Positions 6,543 to 14,612 of a DNA stretch of 47,315 bases are shown here, piece after piece. The notes under the pieces are model-generated. The model did not search any database and was not told where the DNA came from. It saw nothing but the letters and a program-made list of their open reading frames with translations. How positions within the stretch are numbered: position 1 is the stretch's first letter; every line of letters begins with the position of its first letter. The DNA comes from Isoptericola sp. QY 916 (lineage in GTDB: Bacteria; Actinomycetota; Actinomycetes; Actinomycetales; Cellulomonadaceae), in the NCBI GenBank assembly GCA_026934365.1, contig JADHZE010000004.1, positions 1-47,315 of the forward strand, in the 5' to 3' direction. Both the position numbers and the translations under genes were made by a program.

Positions 6543-8027
6543 ATGACAGCCTCGACCGACAGTGGGGTGCCCGTGGTCACCGACGACCAGCCCAGACCCG
6601 GCAAGATCATCGCCGTCCACCTGAACTACCCGTCCCGCGCAGCGCAGCGGGGCCGGACGCCGAGCCAGCCGTCCTACTTCCTCAAGCCCGGCTCGTCGCT
6701 CGCCGCGACGGGGGACACGATCGAACGGCCGCTCGGCACGGAGCTCCTCGCCTTCGAGGGCGAGGTCGCGATCCGCATCGGCACCGCCGCGCGCTGGGTC
6801 TCCCCCGCCGACGGCTGGTCCCACGTCGACGCCGTCACCGCGGCCAACGACTTCGGCCTCTACGACCTGCGCGCCGCCGACAAGGGCTCCAACCTGCGCA
6901 ACAAGGGCGGCGACGGCTACACGCCGCTCGGCCCTCGCTGGATCCCCGCGTCCGACGTCGACCCCGCAGGCCTGCGCGTGCGCACCTGGGTGGACGGCGA
7001 GCTCGTCCAGGACGACTCCACCGGCACGCTGCTGTTCGACCTCGGCCGCCTCGTCGCGGACCTGTCCCAGCACCTCACCCTGGAGCCCGGCGACGTGATC
7101 CTCACCGGCACGCCGGCGGGGTCGTCGGTCGTCGGGCCGGGGCAGGTCGTCGAGGTCGAGGTGGACGCCCCGGAGGCGCCCGGCGCCCCGACCAGCGGCC
7201 GCCTCGTCACGACGGTCACCGCCGGCACGCGCGCGTTCGGCGACTTCGGGTCGAAGCCGGCGGTGGACGACACGCAGCGGGCCGAAGCCTGGGGCACGCC
7301 GGCCCCCGCGCCCGAGCCGGCCTTCACGCTCACGGACGCGATGCGCGAGCGGTTCGCCGGCGTCGCCGTGGCCACCCTGTCGGCGGCGCTGCGCAAGCGC
7401 GGCTACACCGACGTCTTCGTCGAGGGCGTCTTCGGCAACCACCCCGGCGACCGGTTCGTCGGCACGGCCCGCACGCTGCGGCTGATCCCGTTCCGCCCCG
7501 ACCTGTTCGCCTCCCACGGCGGCGGCTTCAACGCCCAGAAGCGCGCGTTCGACGCCGTCGGGCCCGGCGAGGTCATCGTCGTCGAGGCCCGCGGCGAGCG
7601 CGGCACCGGCACCGTGGGCGACGTGCTCGCGCTGCGAGCCCACGTCCGCGGTGCGGCCGCGATCGTCACCGACGGCGGCGTGCGCGACGCCGACGCCGTG
7701 GCCGAGATCGGCATCCCCGTCTTCTCCCAGGGCCCGCACCCGTCCGTCCTCGGCCGCAGGCACGTGCCGTGGGAGACCGACGTGACCGTCGCGTGCGGCG
7801 GCGCCGCGGTGCAGCCGGGCGACGTCGTCGTGGGCGACGGCGACGGCGTCCTCGTCATCCCGCCGGCACTCGTCGAGGAGGTGCTCGCCGAGGCCGAGGC
7901 CCAGGAGGCCGCCGACGCCTGGGTCGCACAGCAGGTCGCCGCCGGCGCGCCCGTCGACGGGCTGTTCCCGATGAACGCCGAGTGGCGCGCCCGCTACGAG
8001 CGCGAGACGGCCGGGGGTGCCGGATGA
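6543..8027 (+). CDS. Bifunctional FAH-domain isomerase fused to RraA-like domain (homoprotocatechuate pathway)
   Basis: A 494-residue two-domain protein. Residues ~20-235 are a fumarylacetoacetate-hydrolase fold: FEGEVAIRIG (metal ligands E72 and E74), TAANDFGLYDLR (D103), DGYTPLGPRWIP and GDVILTGTPAG. Residues ~265-475 are an RraA/HMG-aldolase-like domain with the intact GTVGDVLAL loop and catalytic VTDGGVRDAD (R381, D382). In the E. coli HPA pathway, HpaG carries two FAH domains that isomerise carboxymethyl-hydroxymuconate and decarboxylate the product. Here the second FAH half is replaced by RraA, whose family includes metal-dependent oxaloacetate decarboxylases and aldolases. I infer that the fusion performs both steps. 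The ATG at 6543 may be leaderless; a GTG inside PVVTDD is a possible internal start. It overlaps gntR by ATGA. Confidence 0.85.
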   Translation: MTASTDSGVPVVTDDQPRPGKIIAVHLNYPSRAAQRGRTPSQPSYFLKPGSSLAATGDTIERPLGTELLAFEGEVAIRIGTAARWVSPADGWSHVDAVTAANDFGLYDLRAADKGSNLRNKGGDGYTPLGPRWIPASDVDPAGLRVRTWVDGELVQDDSTGTLLFDLGRLVADLSQHLTLEPGDVILTGTPAGSSVVGPGQVVEVEVDAPEAPGAPTSGRLVTTVTAGTRAFGDFGSKPAVDDTQRAEAWGTPAPAPEPAFTLTDAMRERFAGVAVATLSAALRKRGYTDVFVEGVFGNHPGDRFVGTARTLRLIPFRPDLFASHGGGFNAQKRAFDAVGPGEVIVVEARGERGTGTVGDVLALRAHVRGAAAIVTDGGVRDADAVAEIGIPVFSQGPHPSVLGRRHVPWETDVTVACGGAAVQPGDVVVGDGDGVLVIPPALVEEVLAEAEAQEAADAWVAQQVAAGAPVDGLFPMNAEWRARYERETAGGAG

Positions 8028-8722
8028 GCACCCCGGCCACGGTCTCCGTGAGCAAGTCCCAGCGGGCGTACGCCTACCTGCGCGAGCGGATCGAGGACGG
8101 GCGCTTCGTGCCCGGCTACCGGCTGGTGCTGGCGCAGCTCGCGGGCGAGCTCGACATGTCCGTCGTCCCGGTGCGCGAGGCGATCCGCCGCCTCGAGGCG
8201 GAGGGCCTGGTGACGTTCGAGCGCAACGTCGGCGCGCAGGTCGCCCTCCTCCAGGAGACCGAGTACCAGCACACGATGGAGACGCTCGCGCTGGTCGAGG
8301 GCTTCGCCACCGCGCTGTCCGCGCCGCACCTGTCCGCCGCGCAGCTCGACGCCGCGCGCGCGGTCAACGAGCGGATGCGCCGCTGCCTCGCCGACTTCGA
8401 CCCGCACCGGTTCACCGAGCTCAACCTCGAGTTCCACGCGGTGCTGTTCGAGCCCTGCCCCAACCCGCACGTCCTCGACCTCGTGCACCGAGGCTGGCGG
8501 CGCATGACCGTGCTGCGCGACTCGTCGTTCTCGTTCGTGCCCGGCCGCGCGCGCGAGTCGGTCGCCGAGCACGACGGGATCCTCGACCTGATCGGCGGGC
8601 TCCGCGAGGGCCGCACGACCGCGCTCGACGTCGAGCTCGCCGCCCGCCACCACCGCACCAACACCCTCGACGCCGTGCTCGCCCGCCAGGCGTCCCACCG
8701 GCACGACCCTTCGGAGAAGTGA
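8024..8722 (+). CDS. GntR-family regulator (FadR/FCD subfamily)
   Basis: A 232-residue protein. Residues ~10-75 are a GntR winged helix (QRAYAYLRERIEDGRFVPG, LAGELDMSVVPVREAIRRLE, GLVTFERN). Residues ~85-220 are an all-helical FCD effector domain with candidate metal-ligand His residues in LNLEFHAVLFE and VAEHDGILDLI and a late H-H pair in AARHHRTN. It lies second in the operon, overlapping the fusion gene by 4 bp and hpaE by 1 bp (TGATG), so it is made with the catabolic enzymes. The perfect palindrome at 6520-6541 is the likely autoregulatory operator, with a pathway intermediate or substrate as probable inducer. Confidence 0.9.
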   Translation: MSTPATVSVSKSQRAYAYLRERIEDGRFVPGYRLVLAQLAGELDMSVVPVREAIRRLEAEGLVTFERNVGAQVALLQETEYQHTMETLALVEGFATALSAPHLSAAQLDAARAVNERMRRCLADFDPHRFTELNLEFHAVLFEPCPNPHVLDLVHRGWRRMTVLRDSSFSFVPGRARESVAEHDGILDLIGGLREGRTTALDVELAARHHRTNTLDAVLARQASHRHDPSEK

Positions 8723-10233
8723 TGACCGAGCAGACCACGCAGCAGACGCACCGTCCCGCAGACCTGCCCACCGCGATCCGGCACTACATCGACGGCCGCT
8801 TCGTCGACTCCCTCGACGGCGCCACGTTCGACGTCCTGGACCCGGTCTCGAACGAGACGTACCTCCAGGCCGCCGCGGGCAAGAAGGCCGACGTCGACGC
8901 CGCCGTCGTCGCCGCCCGACGCGCGTTCACCGAGGGCCCGTGGCCGAAGATGCTCCCCCGGGAGCGCTCGCGGGTGCTGCACCGGATCGCCGACCTCGTG
9001 GAGTCGCGCGACGCCCGCCTCGCCGAGCTGGAGTCCTTCGACTCCGGCCTGCCGATCACGCAGGCGCTCGGACAGGCACGACGGGCCGCCGAGAACTTCC
9101 GCTTCTTCGCGGACCTGATCGTGGCGCAGGCCGACGACACCTACAAGGTGCCCGGCCGCCAGATCAACTACGTCAACCGCAAGCCGATCGGCGTCGCCGG
9201 GCTCATCACGCCGTGGAACACGCCGTTCATGCTCGAGTCGTGGAAGCTCGCGCCCGCGCTCGCCACCGGCAACACCGTGGTGCTGAAGCCCGCGGAGTTC
9301 ACGCCGCTGTCGGCGTCCCTGTGGGCGGGGATCTTCGAGGAGGCCGGGCTGCCCCAGGGCGTGTTCAACCTGGTCAACGGCCTGGGCGAGGAGGCCGGCG
9401 ACGCGCTGGTCAAGCACCCCGACGTGCCGCTCATCTCCTTCACCGGCGAGAGCAGCACGGGCCGGCTGATCTTCGGCAACGCCGCCCCGTACCTCAAGGG
9501 CCTGTCGATGGAGCTCGGCGGCAAGTCCCCCGCCGTCGTCTTCGCCGACGCCGACCTCGACGCTGCGATCGACGCGACGATCTTCGGCGTCTTCTCCCTC
9601 AACGGCGAGCGCTGCACGGCCGGCTCGCGCATCCTCGTGGAGCGCGCCGTCTACGACGAGTTCGTCGAGCGGTACGCCGCCCAGGCGAAGCGCGTGCGCG
9701 TCGGGTACCCGCACGAGAAGGACACCGAGGTGGGCGCCCTCGTGCACCCGGAGCACTTCGACAAGGTCATGAGCTACGTCGAGCTCGGCAAGACCGAGGG
9801 CCGGCTCGTCGCGGGCGGCGGCCGCCCAGACGGCTTCGAGACGGGCAACTTCGTGGCCCCCACGGTCTTCGCGGACGTGAAGCCCGACGCCCGGATCTTC
9901 CAGGAGGAGATCTTCGGCCCGGTCGTCGCCATCACGCCGTTCGACACGGACGCCGAGGCGCTCGAGCTGGCCAACGACACGAAGTACGGCCTGGCCGCCT
10001 ACGTCTGGACCGACGACCTCAAGCGGGCCCACAACTTCTCCCAGGCCGTCGAGGCCGGGATGGTCTGGCTGAACTCGAACAACGTGCGCGACCTGCGCAC
10101 CCCGTTCGGCGGCGTCAAGGCGTCCGGCCTGGGCCACGAGGGCGGCTACCGCTCCATCGACTTCTACACCGACCAGCAGGCCGTGCACATCACGCTCGGC
10201 AAGGTCCACAACCCGACCTTCGGCAAGCACTGA
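8722..10233 (+). CDS. hpaE: 5-carboxymethyl-2-hydroxymuconate semialdehyde dehydrogenase
   Basis: A 503-residue NAD-dependent aldehyde dehydrogenase. Diagnostic segments are the N-terminal HYIDGRFVDSLDGATFDVLD, the cofactor/Asn motif LITPWNTPFMLESWK (~residues 162-176), the Rossmann turn FTGESSTGR, the catalytic general base in MELGGKSP (E264), the nucleophile in NGERCTAGSR (C298) and QEEIFGPVV. It oxidises the ring-cleavage semialdehyde to 5-carboxymethyl-2-hydroxymuconate. HpaE assignment rests on position directly before the homoprotocatechuate dioxygenase gene and on the NTPFMLESWK and NGERCTAGSR forms, which match HpaE rather than generic ALDH. Start ATG is in a TGATG overlap with gntR. 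Confidence 0.9.
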   Translation: MTEQTTQQTHRPADLPTAIRHYIDGRFVDSLDGATFDVLDPVSNETYLQAAAGKKADVDAAVVAARRAFTEGPWPKMLPRERSRVLHRIADLVESRDARLAELESFDSGLPITQALGQARRAAENFRFFADLIVAQADDTYKVPGRQINYVNRKPIGVAGLITPWNTPFMLESWKLAPALATGNTVVLKPAEFTPLSASLWAGIFEEAGLPQGVFNLVNGLGEEAGDALVKHPDVPLISFTGESSTGRLIFGNAAPYLKGLSMELGGKSPAVVFADADLDAAIDATIFGVFSLNGERCTAGSRILVERAVYDEFVERYAAQAKRVRVGYPHEKDTEVGALVHPEHFDKVMSYVELGKTEGRLVAGGGRPDGFETGNFVAPTVFADVKPDARIFQEEIFGPVVAITPFDTDAEALELANDTKYGLAAYVWTDDLKRAHNFSQAVEAGMVWLNSNNVRDLRTPFGGVKASGLGHEGGYRSIDFYTDQQAVHITLGKVHNPTFGKH

Positions 10234-10274
10234 CCGCCCGAGACGACCAGCAAGAGACCAGCAAGGACGCTGCC

Positions 10275-11417
10275 ATGACGCACCTGAACGACCGCACCCT
10301 CACCTCCTCGGGCTTCTACGTGAGCCAGGAGGCGCCGATCACCTGCGACAACCCGACCCCGACGCCGGCGAGCCCCGCGCCCGACATCCTGCGCTGCGCG
10401 TACATGGAGCTCGTCGTCACCGACCTCGCCGCGTCGCGCGAGTTCTACGTCGACGTGCTGGGCCTGTACGTCACGGAGGAGGACGAGCAGAGCATCTACC
10501 TGCGCTCCACCGAGGAGTTCATCCACCACAACCTGGTGCTGCGCCAGGGCGAGGTCGCCGCCGTCGCCGCGTTCTCCTACCGCGTGCGCACGCCGGAGGA
10601 CCTCGACAAGGCCGTCGCCTTCTACGCCGAGCTCGGCTGCGAGGTGCGCCGCGAGCCGGGCGGCTTCACGAAGGGCATCGGGGAGTCGGTGCGCGTCCTC
10701 GACCCGCTCGGCTTCCCGTACGAGTTCTTCTTCCAGACCGAGCACGTCGAGCGGCTGTCGTGGCGCTACGACCTGCACACCCCCGGCGAGCTCGTGCGTC
10801 TGGACCACTTCAACCAGGTGACCCCGGACGTGCCGCGGGCCGTGAAGTTCATGCAGGACCTGGGCTTCCGCGTCACCGAGGACATCCAGGACGACGAGGG
10901 CACCGTCTACGCCGCGTGGATGCGCCGCAAGCCGACCGTGCACGACACCGCCATGACCGGCGGCGACGGCCCGCGCATGCACCACGTGGCGTTCGCGACG
11001 CACGAGAAGCACAACATCCTCGCCATCTGCGACAAGCTCGGGGCGCTGCGCCGCTCCGACGCCATCGAGCGCGGCCCGGGCCGGCACGGCGTCTCGAACG
11101 CCTTCTACCTGTACCTGCGCGACCCCGACGGGCACCGCGTCGAGATCTACACGCAGGACTACTACACCGGCGACCCGGACAACCCGGTCGTCACGTGGGA
11201 CGTGCACGACAACCAGCGCCGCGACTGGTGGGGCAACCCCGTCGTGCCGAGCTGGTACACCGAGGCGTCCCTCGTGCTGGACCTCGACGGCACCCCGCAG
11301 CCCGTCGTCGCGCGCACCGACGACTCCGAGATGGAGGTGACCGTCGGCGCCGACGGGTTCTCCTACACCCGCAAGGGGGACACGGAGCAGGGTTTCAAGC
11401 TGGGGGCCACGCTGTGA
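10275..11417 (+). CDS. hpaD: Homoprotocatechuate 2,3-dioxygenase (extradiol, vicinal oxygen chelate type)
   Basis: A 380-residue extradiol dioxygenase that opens 3,4-dihydroxyphenylacetate between C2 and C3. Two glyoxalase-like modules are visible: residues ~38-165 (CAYMELVVTDLAASREFY) and ~172-310. The second holds the metal triad H178 (VRLDHFNQV), H237 (MHHVAFAT) and E290 (GHRVEIYTQDYY). The spacings of 59 and 53 residues equal those I recall for the Brevibacterium/Arthrobacter enzymes (H155, H214, E267). A C-terminal tail WDVHDNQRRDWWGNPVVPSW is characteristic of this subfamily. The metal may be Fe(II) or Mn(II); both occur in close relatives. It is the key pathway assignment in the window. 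A 41-bp gap with weak AAGGA precedes the ATG. Confidence 0.95.
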   Translation: MTHLNDRTLTSSGFYVSQEAPITCDNPTPTPASPAPDILRCAYMELVVTDLAASREFYVDVLGLYVTEEDEQSIYLRSTEEFIHHNLVLRQGEVAAVAAFSYRVRTPEDLDKAVAFYAELGCEVRREPGGFTKGIGESVRVLDPLGFPYEFFFQTEHVERLSWRYDLHTPGELVRLDHFNQVTPDVPRAVKFMQDLGFRVTEDIQDDEGTVYAAWMRRKPTVHDTAMTGGDGPRMHHVAFATHEKHNILAICDKLGALRRSDAIERGPGRHGVSNAFYLYLRDPDGHRVEIYTQDYYTGDPDNPVVTWDVHDNQRRDWWGNPVVPSWYTEASLVLDLDGTPQPVVARTDDSEMEVTVGADGFSYTRKGDTEQGFKLGATL

Positions 11418-12235
11418 CGGGGGCTGTGACGGGGGGCGACGGCGAGCGCACCCTCGACGACGACGCCGTCGTCGCCGTCGCCGACGAGCTCGCGGAGGCG
11501 GACCGCACCCGCACCCCCGTGCCGCTGCTCACCGCGCGGCACGAGGGCATGACGGTGGCCGACGCGTACGCCGTGCAGCGCACCTGGCGCGAGCGCGGCG
11601 AGGCGCGCGGCCGCCGCGTCGTCGGGCACAAGATCGGCCTGACGTCGAAGGCCATGCAGGCCGCGACCGGCATCACCGAGCCGGACTACGGCGTCATCTT
11701 CGACGACATGGTGCTGGAGTCCGGCAGCGTCGTGGAGCACGCCCGGTACTCGAACGTGCGCGTCGAGGTGGAGCTCGCGTTCGTGCTCGCGTCGCCGCTC
11801 GAGGGCCCCGGGATCACCGTGACCGACGTGCTGCGCGCCACCGACCGCGTCGTGCCCGCGCTGGAGATCCTCGACGCCCGCGTCGAGATGCCGGGCCGGA
11901 CCATCGTCGACACCATCAGCGACAACGCCGCGATGGGTGCCATGGTGGTGGGCGGGCGGCCCGTGCGGGTCGACGACGTCGACCTGCGCTGGGTGTCCGC
12001 CCTGCTGTACCGCAACGAGACCATCGAGGAGACGGGCGTCGCCGCGGGCGTGCTGGGGCACCCGGCCGCCGGCGTCGCCTGGCTCGCGAACAAGCTGGCG
12101 GCGCACGGCGACTCGCTCGCCGCCGGCGAGACCGTCCTGGCCGGGTCGTTCACCCGCCCCACGTGGGTGCACCCCGGCGACACCGTGCACGCCGACTACG
12201 GAACCCTGGGGGCCGTGACATGCCGCTTCGTCTGA
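11414..12235 (+). CDS. hpaH: 2-oxohept-4-ene-1,7-dioate hydratase
   Basis: A 273-residue hydratase of the HpaH/MhpD/4-oxalocrotonate decarboxylase family. Characteristic segments are DAYAVQRTW (~residues 48-56), [16 protein letters not shown] (~66-81), [16 protein letters not shown], the acidic metal-binding [12 protein letters not shown] (E-x-E), [26 protein letters not shown] and [17 protein letters not shown]. It adds water to the enol/oxo product of the decarboxylation step to give 4-hydroxy-2-oxoheptanedioate. The GTG at 11414 overlaps the hpaD TGA (GTGA); a second in-frame GTG 12 bases later is an alternative. Its 3' end overlaps hpaI by 16 bp. Confidence 0.92.
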   Translation: MTGAVTGGDGERTLDDDAVVAVADELAEADRTRTPVPLLTARHEGMTVADAYAVQRTWRERGEARGRRVVGHKIGLTSKAMQAATGITEPDYGVIFDDMVLESGSVVEHARYSNVRVEVELAFVLASPLEGPGITVTDVLRATDRVVPALEILDARVEMPGRTIVDTISDNAAMGAMVVGGRPVRVDDVDLRWVSALLYRNETIEETGVAAGVLGHPAAGVAWLANKLAAHGDSLAAGETVLAGSFTRPTWVHPGDTVHADYGTLGAVTCRFV

Positions 12236-13047
12236 CCACCGACCGCTCGCTCGCCGCGATGCTCGCCGAGGCCGGGGACGAGGGGCGTCCCCTCGTCGGT
12301 GCCTGGTCGTCGATGGGCAGCCCCGTGGCGGCGGAGCTCCTCGCCGGCAGCGGGCTGGACGTCGTGCTGGTCGACGGCGAGCACGGGCCGAACGACCTCA
12401 CGACCGTGCTCGCGCAGCTCCAGGCCACCGCCGCGTACCCGGTCGCGACGCTCGTGCGCGTGCCGTCCGGCGACCCGGTGGGCCTCAAGCGGGTGCTCGA
12501 CCTCGGCGCCACGAACGTCCTGGTGCCCATGGTCGACTCCGCCGCCGAGGCGGAGGCCGCGGTGCGCGCCGTCCGGTACCCGCCGGCCGGGGTGCGCGGC
12601 GTCGGCAGCGCGCTCGCCCGCTCGTCGCGGTGGGCCCGCGTGCCCGGCTACCTCGGCGGGGCGGACGACGGCATCACGCTCGTCGTCCAGCTCGAGACCC
12701 GCGCCGCGATCGACGACGCCGCGGCCATCGCCGGCACGGACGGCGTCGGCGCCGTCCTGATCGGCCCCGCGGACCTCGCCGCGTCGCTCGGCCACCTCGG
12801 GCAGCAGGACCACCCCGAGGTCGTGGACGCCGTGCTCCGCGCGATCGCCGCGTGCCGCGTGGCGGGCACGCCCGTCGGCGTCAACGCCTTCGACCCGGCT
12901 ATGGCCGACCGCTACCTCGACGCCGGGGCGGCCTACGTCGTCGTCGGCGCCGACGTCACCCTGATCGCGCGCGGCTCCGAGCAGCTCGCCGCGCGCGTCG
13001 CCTCCCGCACCACGACCGCGCACACCAAGGACGGTGGAACCCGATGA
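12220..13047 (+). CDS. hpaI: 4-hydroxy-2-oxoheptanedioate aldolase
   Basis: A 275-residue class II pyruvate aldolase of the HpaI/citrate-lyase-beta-like TIM-barrel family. Active-site segments are VDGEHGPNDL (His base, ~residues 47-56), TLVRVPSGD (Arg), VQLETR (metal Glu, ~153) and IGPADLAASLGH (metal Asp, ~178). PMVDSAAEAEAAVRAVRYPPAG and VRGVGSALARSSRW are also characteristic. It splits 4-hydroxy-2-oxoheptanedioate to pyruvate and succinic semialdehyde. The gene starts inside hpaH (16-bp overlap) and ends in an ATGA overlap with the next dehydrogenase, so the enzyme and the consumer of its aldehyde product are probably translated together. Confidence 0.93.
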   Translation: MPLRLTTDRSLAAMLAEAGDEGRPLVGAWSSMGSPVAAELLAGSGLDVVLVDGEHGPNDLTTVLAQLQATAAYPVATLVRVPSGDPVGLKRVLDLGATNVLVPMVDSAAEAEAAVRAVRYPPAGVRGVGSALARSSRWARVPGYLGGADDGITLVVQLETRAAIDDAAAIAGTDGVGAVLIGPADLAASLGHLGQQDHPEVVDAVLRAIAACRVAGTPVGVNAFDPAMADRYLDAGAAYVVVGADVTLIARGSEQLAARVASRTTTAHTKDGGTR

Positions 13048-14525
13048 CGACGACCAGCCCGATGACGACGATCCCGGCCGGCTCGACCAGCGTGGAGGCC
13101 CCGACCGGCCTCCTGATCGGCGGGGCGTGGCGCGACGCGTCCGACGGCGGGTCGTTCGCCGTCGAGAACCCGGCCACGGGCGAGACGCTGACGCACGTCG
13201 CGTCCGCGACGAGCGACGACGCCCGCGCCGCCCTGGACGCCGCCGCGGGCGCGCAGGCCTCGTGGGGCGCGACCCCCGCCCGCGTGCGGGCCGAGATCCT
13301 GCGGCGCGGGTTCGCCCTCGTGCAGGAGCGCCGCGAGGACCTGGCGCTGCTCATGACGCTCGAGATGGGCAAGCCGCTCGCGGAGGCGCGCGGCGAGGTG
13401 ACGTACGGCGGCGAGTTCCTGCGCTGGTTCGCCGAGCAGGCCACGCACGACGACAGCCGGTACGCGCACACCCCGGAGAACACGCTGCGGATGCTGGTGC
13501 AGCGCCGCCCCGTGGGCCCGTGCCTGCTCATCACGCCCTGGAACTTCCCGCTCGCGATGGCCACCCGCAAGGTGGCACCCGCCGTCGCCGCCGGCTGCAC
13601 CATGGTGCTCAAGCCGGCCCGCCTGACGCCGCTGACGTCGCTGCTGTTCGCGCAGCTCATGGTCGAGGCCGGTCTGCCGGACGGCGTGCTCAACGTGGTG
13701 CCGTCGGCGTCCGCGTCGTCGGTCAGCGAGCCGCTGATGGCGGACCCGCGGCTGCGCAAGGTGTCGTTCACCGGCTCCACGCCGGTCGGTCAGAACCTGC
13801 TGCGCGCCGCCGCCGGCACCGTGCTGCGGACGTCGATGGAGCTGGGCGGCAACGCCCCGCTCGTCGTCTTCGAGGACGCCGACCTGGACGCAGCCGTCGA
13901 CGGCGCGATGGCCGCCAAGCTGCGCAACGGCGGCGAGGCCTGCACCGCCGCCAACCGGTTCTACGTGCACGAGTCCGTCGCCGACGAGTTCGTCTCCCGG
14001 CTCGCCGAGCGCTTCCGCGCCGTCGTCGTCGGGAACGGCCTGGACGACGGCACCACGCTGGGCCCGCTCGTCGAGGCCAAGGCCGTGGACTCGGTCGCGG
14101 CCCTCGTGGGCGACGCCGTCGCGCGCGGCGCGCAGGTCGTCGTCGGCGGCTCCCGCGTCGACGGGCCGGGCCACTTCTTCCAGCCCACCCTGCTGCGCGA
14201 CGTCCCCGCCGACGCCCGCTGCATGACGGAGGAGATCTTCGGCCCCGTGGCCCCGGTCGCGACGTTCCGCACCGAGGACGAGGCCGCGGAGCTCGCGAAC
14301 TCCACCGAGTACGGGCTGGCGTCGTACGTGTTCACGTCCGACGTGCGCCGCGGGCTCGCGTTCGCCGAGCGCCTCGAGTTCGGGCTGCTGGGCCTCAACG
14401 CCGGCGTCATCTCCAACGCGGCCGCGCCGTTCGGCGGGATGAAGCAGTCCGGCACCGGCCGCGAGGGCGGGTTCGAGGGCATCGCCGAGTACCAGGAGAC
14501 GCAGTACGTCGGCATGCCGCTCTGA
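13044..14525 (+). CDS. gabD: Succinate-semialdehyde dehydrogenase (NAD(P)+)
   Basis: A 493-residue aldehyde dehydrogenase of the GabD type. Marks are LLIGGAWRDASDGGSF, MTLEMGKPLAEARGEV, LLITPWNFPLAMATRKVAPA, the glycine turn FTGSTPVGQ, the general base in MELGGNAPLV (E266), the nucleophile in NGGEACTAANR (C300) and EEIFGPVAPV. The EMGKPLAEA and GEACTAANR forms separate SSADH from HpaE-like enzymes. It oxidises the succinic semialdehyde released by the adjacent aldolase to succinate, connecting the pathway to the TCA cycle. It is the last gene of the operon: the TGA at 14523-14525 is followed after 3 bases by a remarkable repeat array, then the convergent E2 gene. Confidence 0.9.
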   Translation: MTTTSPMTTIPAGSTSVEAPTGLLIGGAWRDASDGGSFAVENPATGETLTHVASATSDDARAALDAAAGAQASWGATPARVRAEILRRGFALVQERREDLALLMTLEMGKPLAEARGEVTYGGEFLRWFAEQATHDDSRYAHTPENTLRMLVQRRPVGPCLLITPWNFPLAMATRKVAPAVAAGCTMVLKPARLTPLTSLLFAQLMVEAGLPDGVLNVVPSASASSVSEPLMADPRLRKVSFTGSTPVGQNLLRAAAGTVLRTSMELGGNAPLVVFEDADLDAAVDGAMAAKLRNGGEACTAANRFYVHESVADEFVSRLAERFRAVVVGNGLDDGTTLGPLVEAKAVDSVAALVGDAVARGAQVVVGGSRVDGPGHFFQPTLLRDVPADARCMTEEIFGPVAPVATFRTEDEAAELANSTEYGLASYVFTSDVRRGLAFAERLEFGLLGLNAGVISNAAAPFGGMKQSGTGREGGFEGIAEYQETQYVGMPL

Positions 14526-14528
14526 GCG

Positions 14529-14606
14529 CGAGGTAGTACGGGAATCCGCGAGGTAGTACTACCTCGCGGATTCCCGTACTACCTCGGCATTCTGCGTACT
14601 ACCTTG
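14529..14606. repeat. 20-bp-period array of CGAGGTAGTAC containing a perfect 58-bp palindrome
   Basis: Five copies of the 11-mer. Two are in forward orientation at 14529 and 14549 (20 bp apart). Three are inverted (GTACTACCTCG) at 14556, 14576 and 14596 (20 bp apart), the last with one mismatch. The last forward and first inverted copies share the central GTAC, giving a 7-bp offset. The 9-base spacers GGGAATCCG and CGGATTCCC are also complementary, so 14529-14586 is a perfect 58-bp palindrome. It fills the gap between two convergent operons. It could fold as a long hairpin terminator, or be a multi-site protein target; the identical period in the second array at 46494 argues for the latter. 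Confidence 0.9.
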
Positions 14607-14612
14607 CGGTGC

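Noticed and set aside
8116-10230. A 704-codon minus-strand frame opposite hpaE
   Set aside because: Composition (runs of Arg, Val, Gly, Glu) is typical of antisense shadows, and the sense strand encodes a complete HpaE with all catalytic residues.
14529-14606. CRISPR-like array or let-7-like small RNA
   Set aside because: Repeats are 11 bases with 9-base spacers and change orientation, unlike CRISPR, and no cas gene is present. The GAGGTAGTA string matching the animal let-7 seed is coincidence in a bacterial intergenic repeat.
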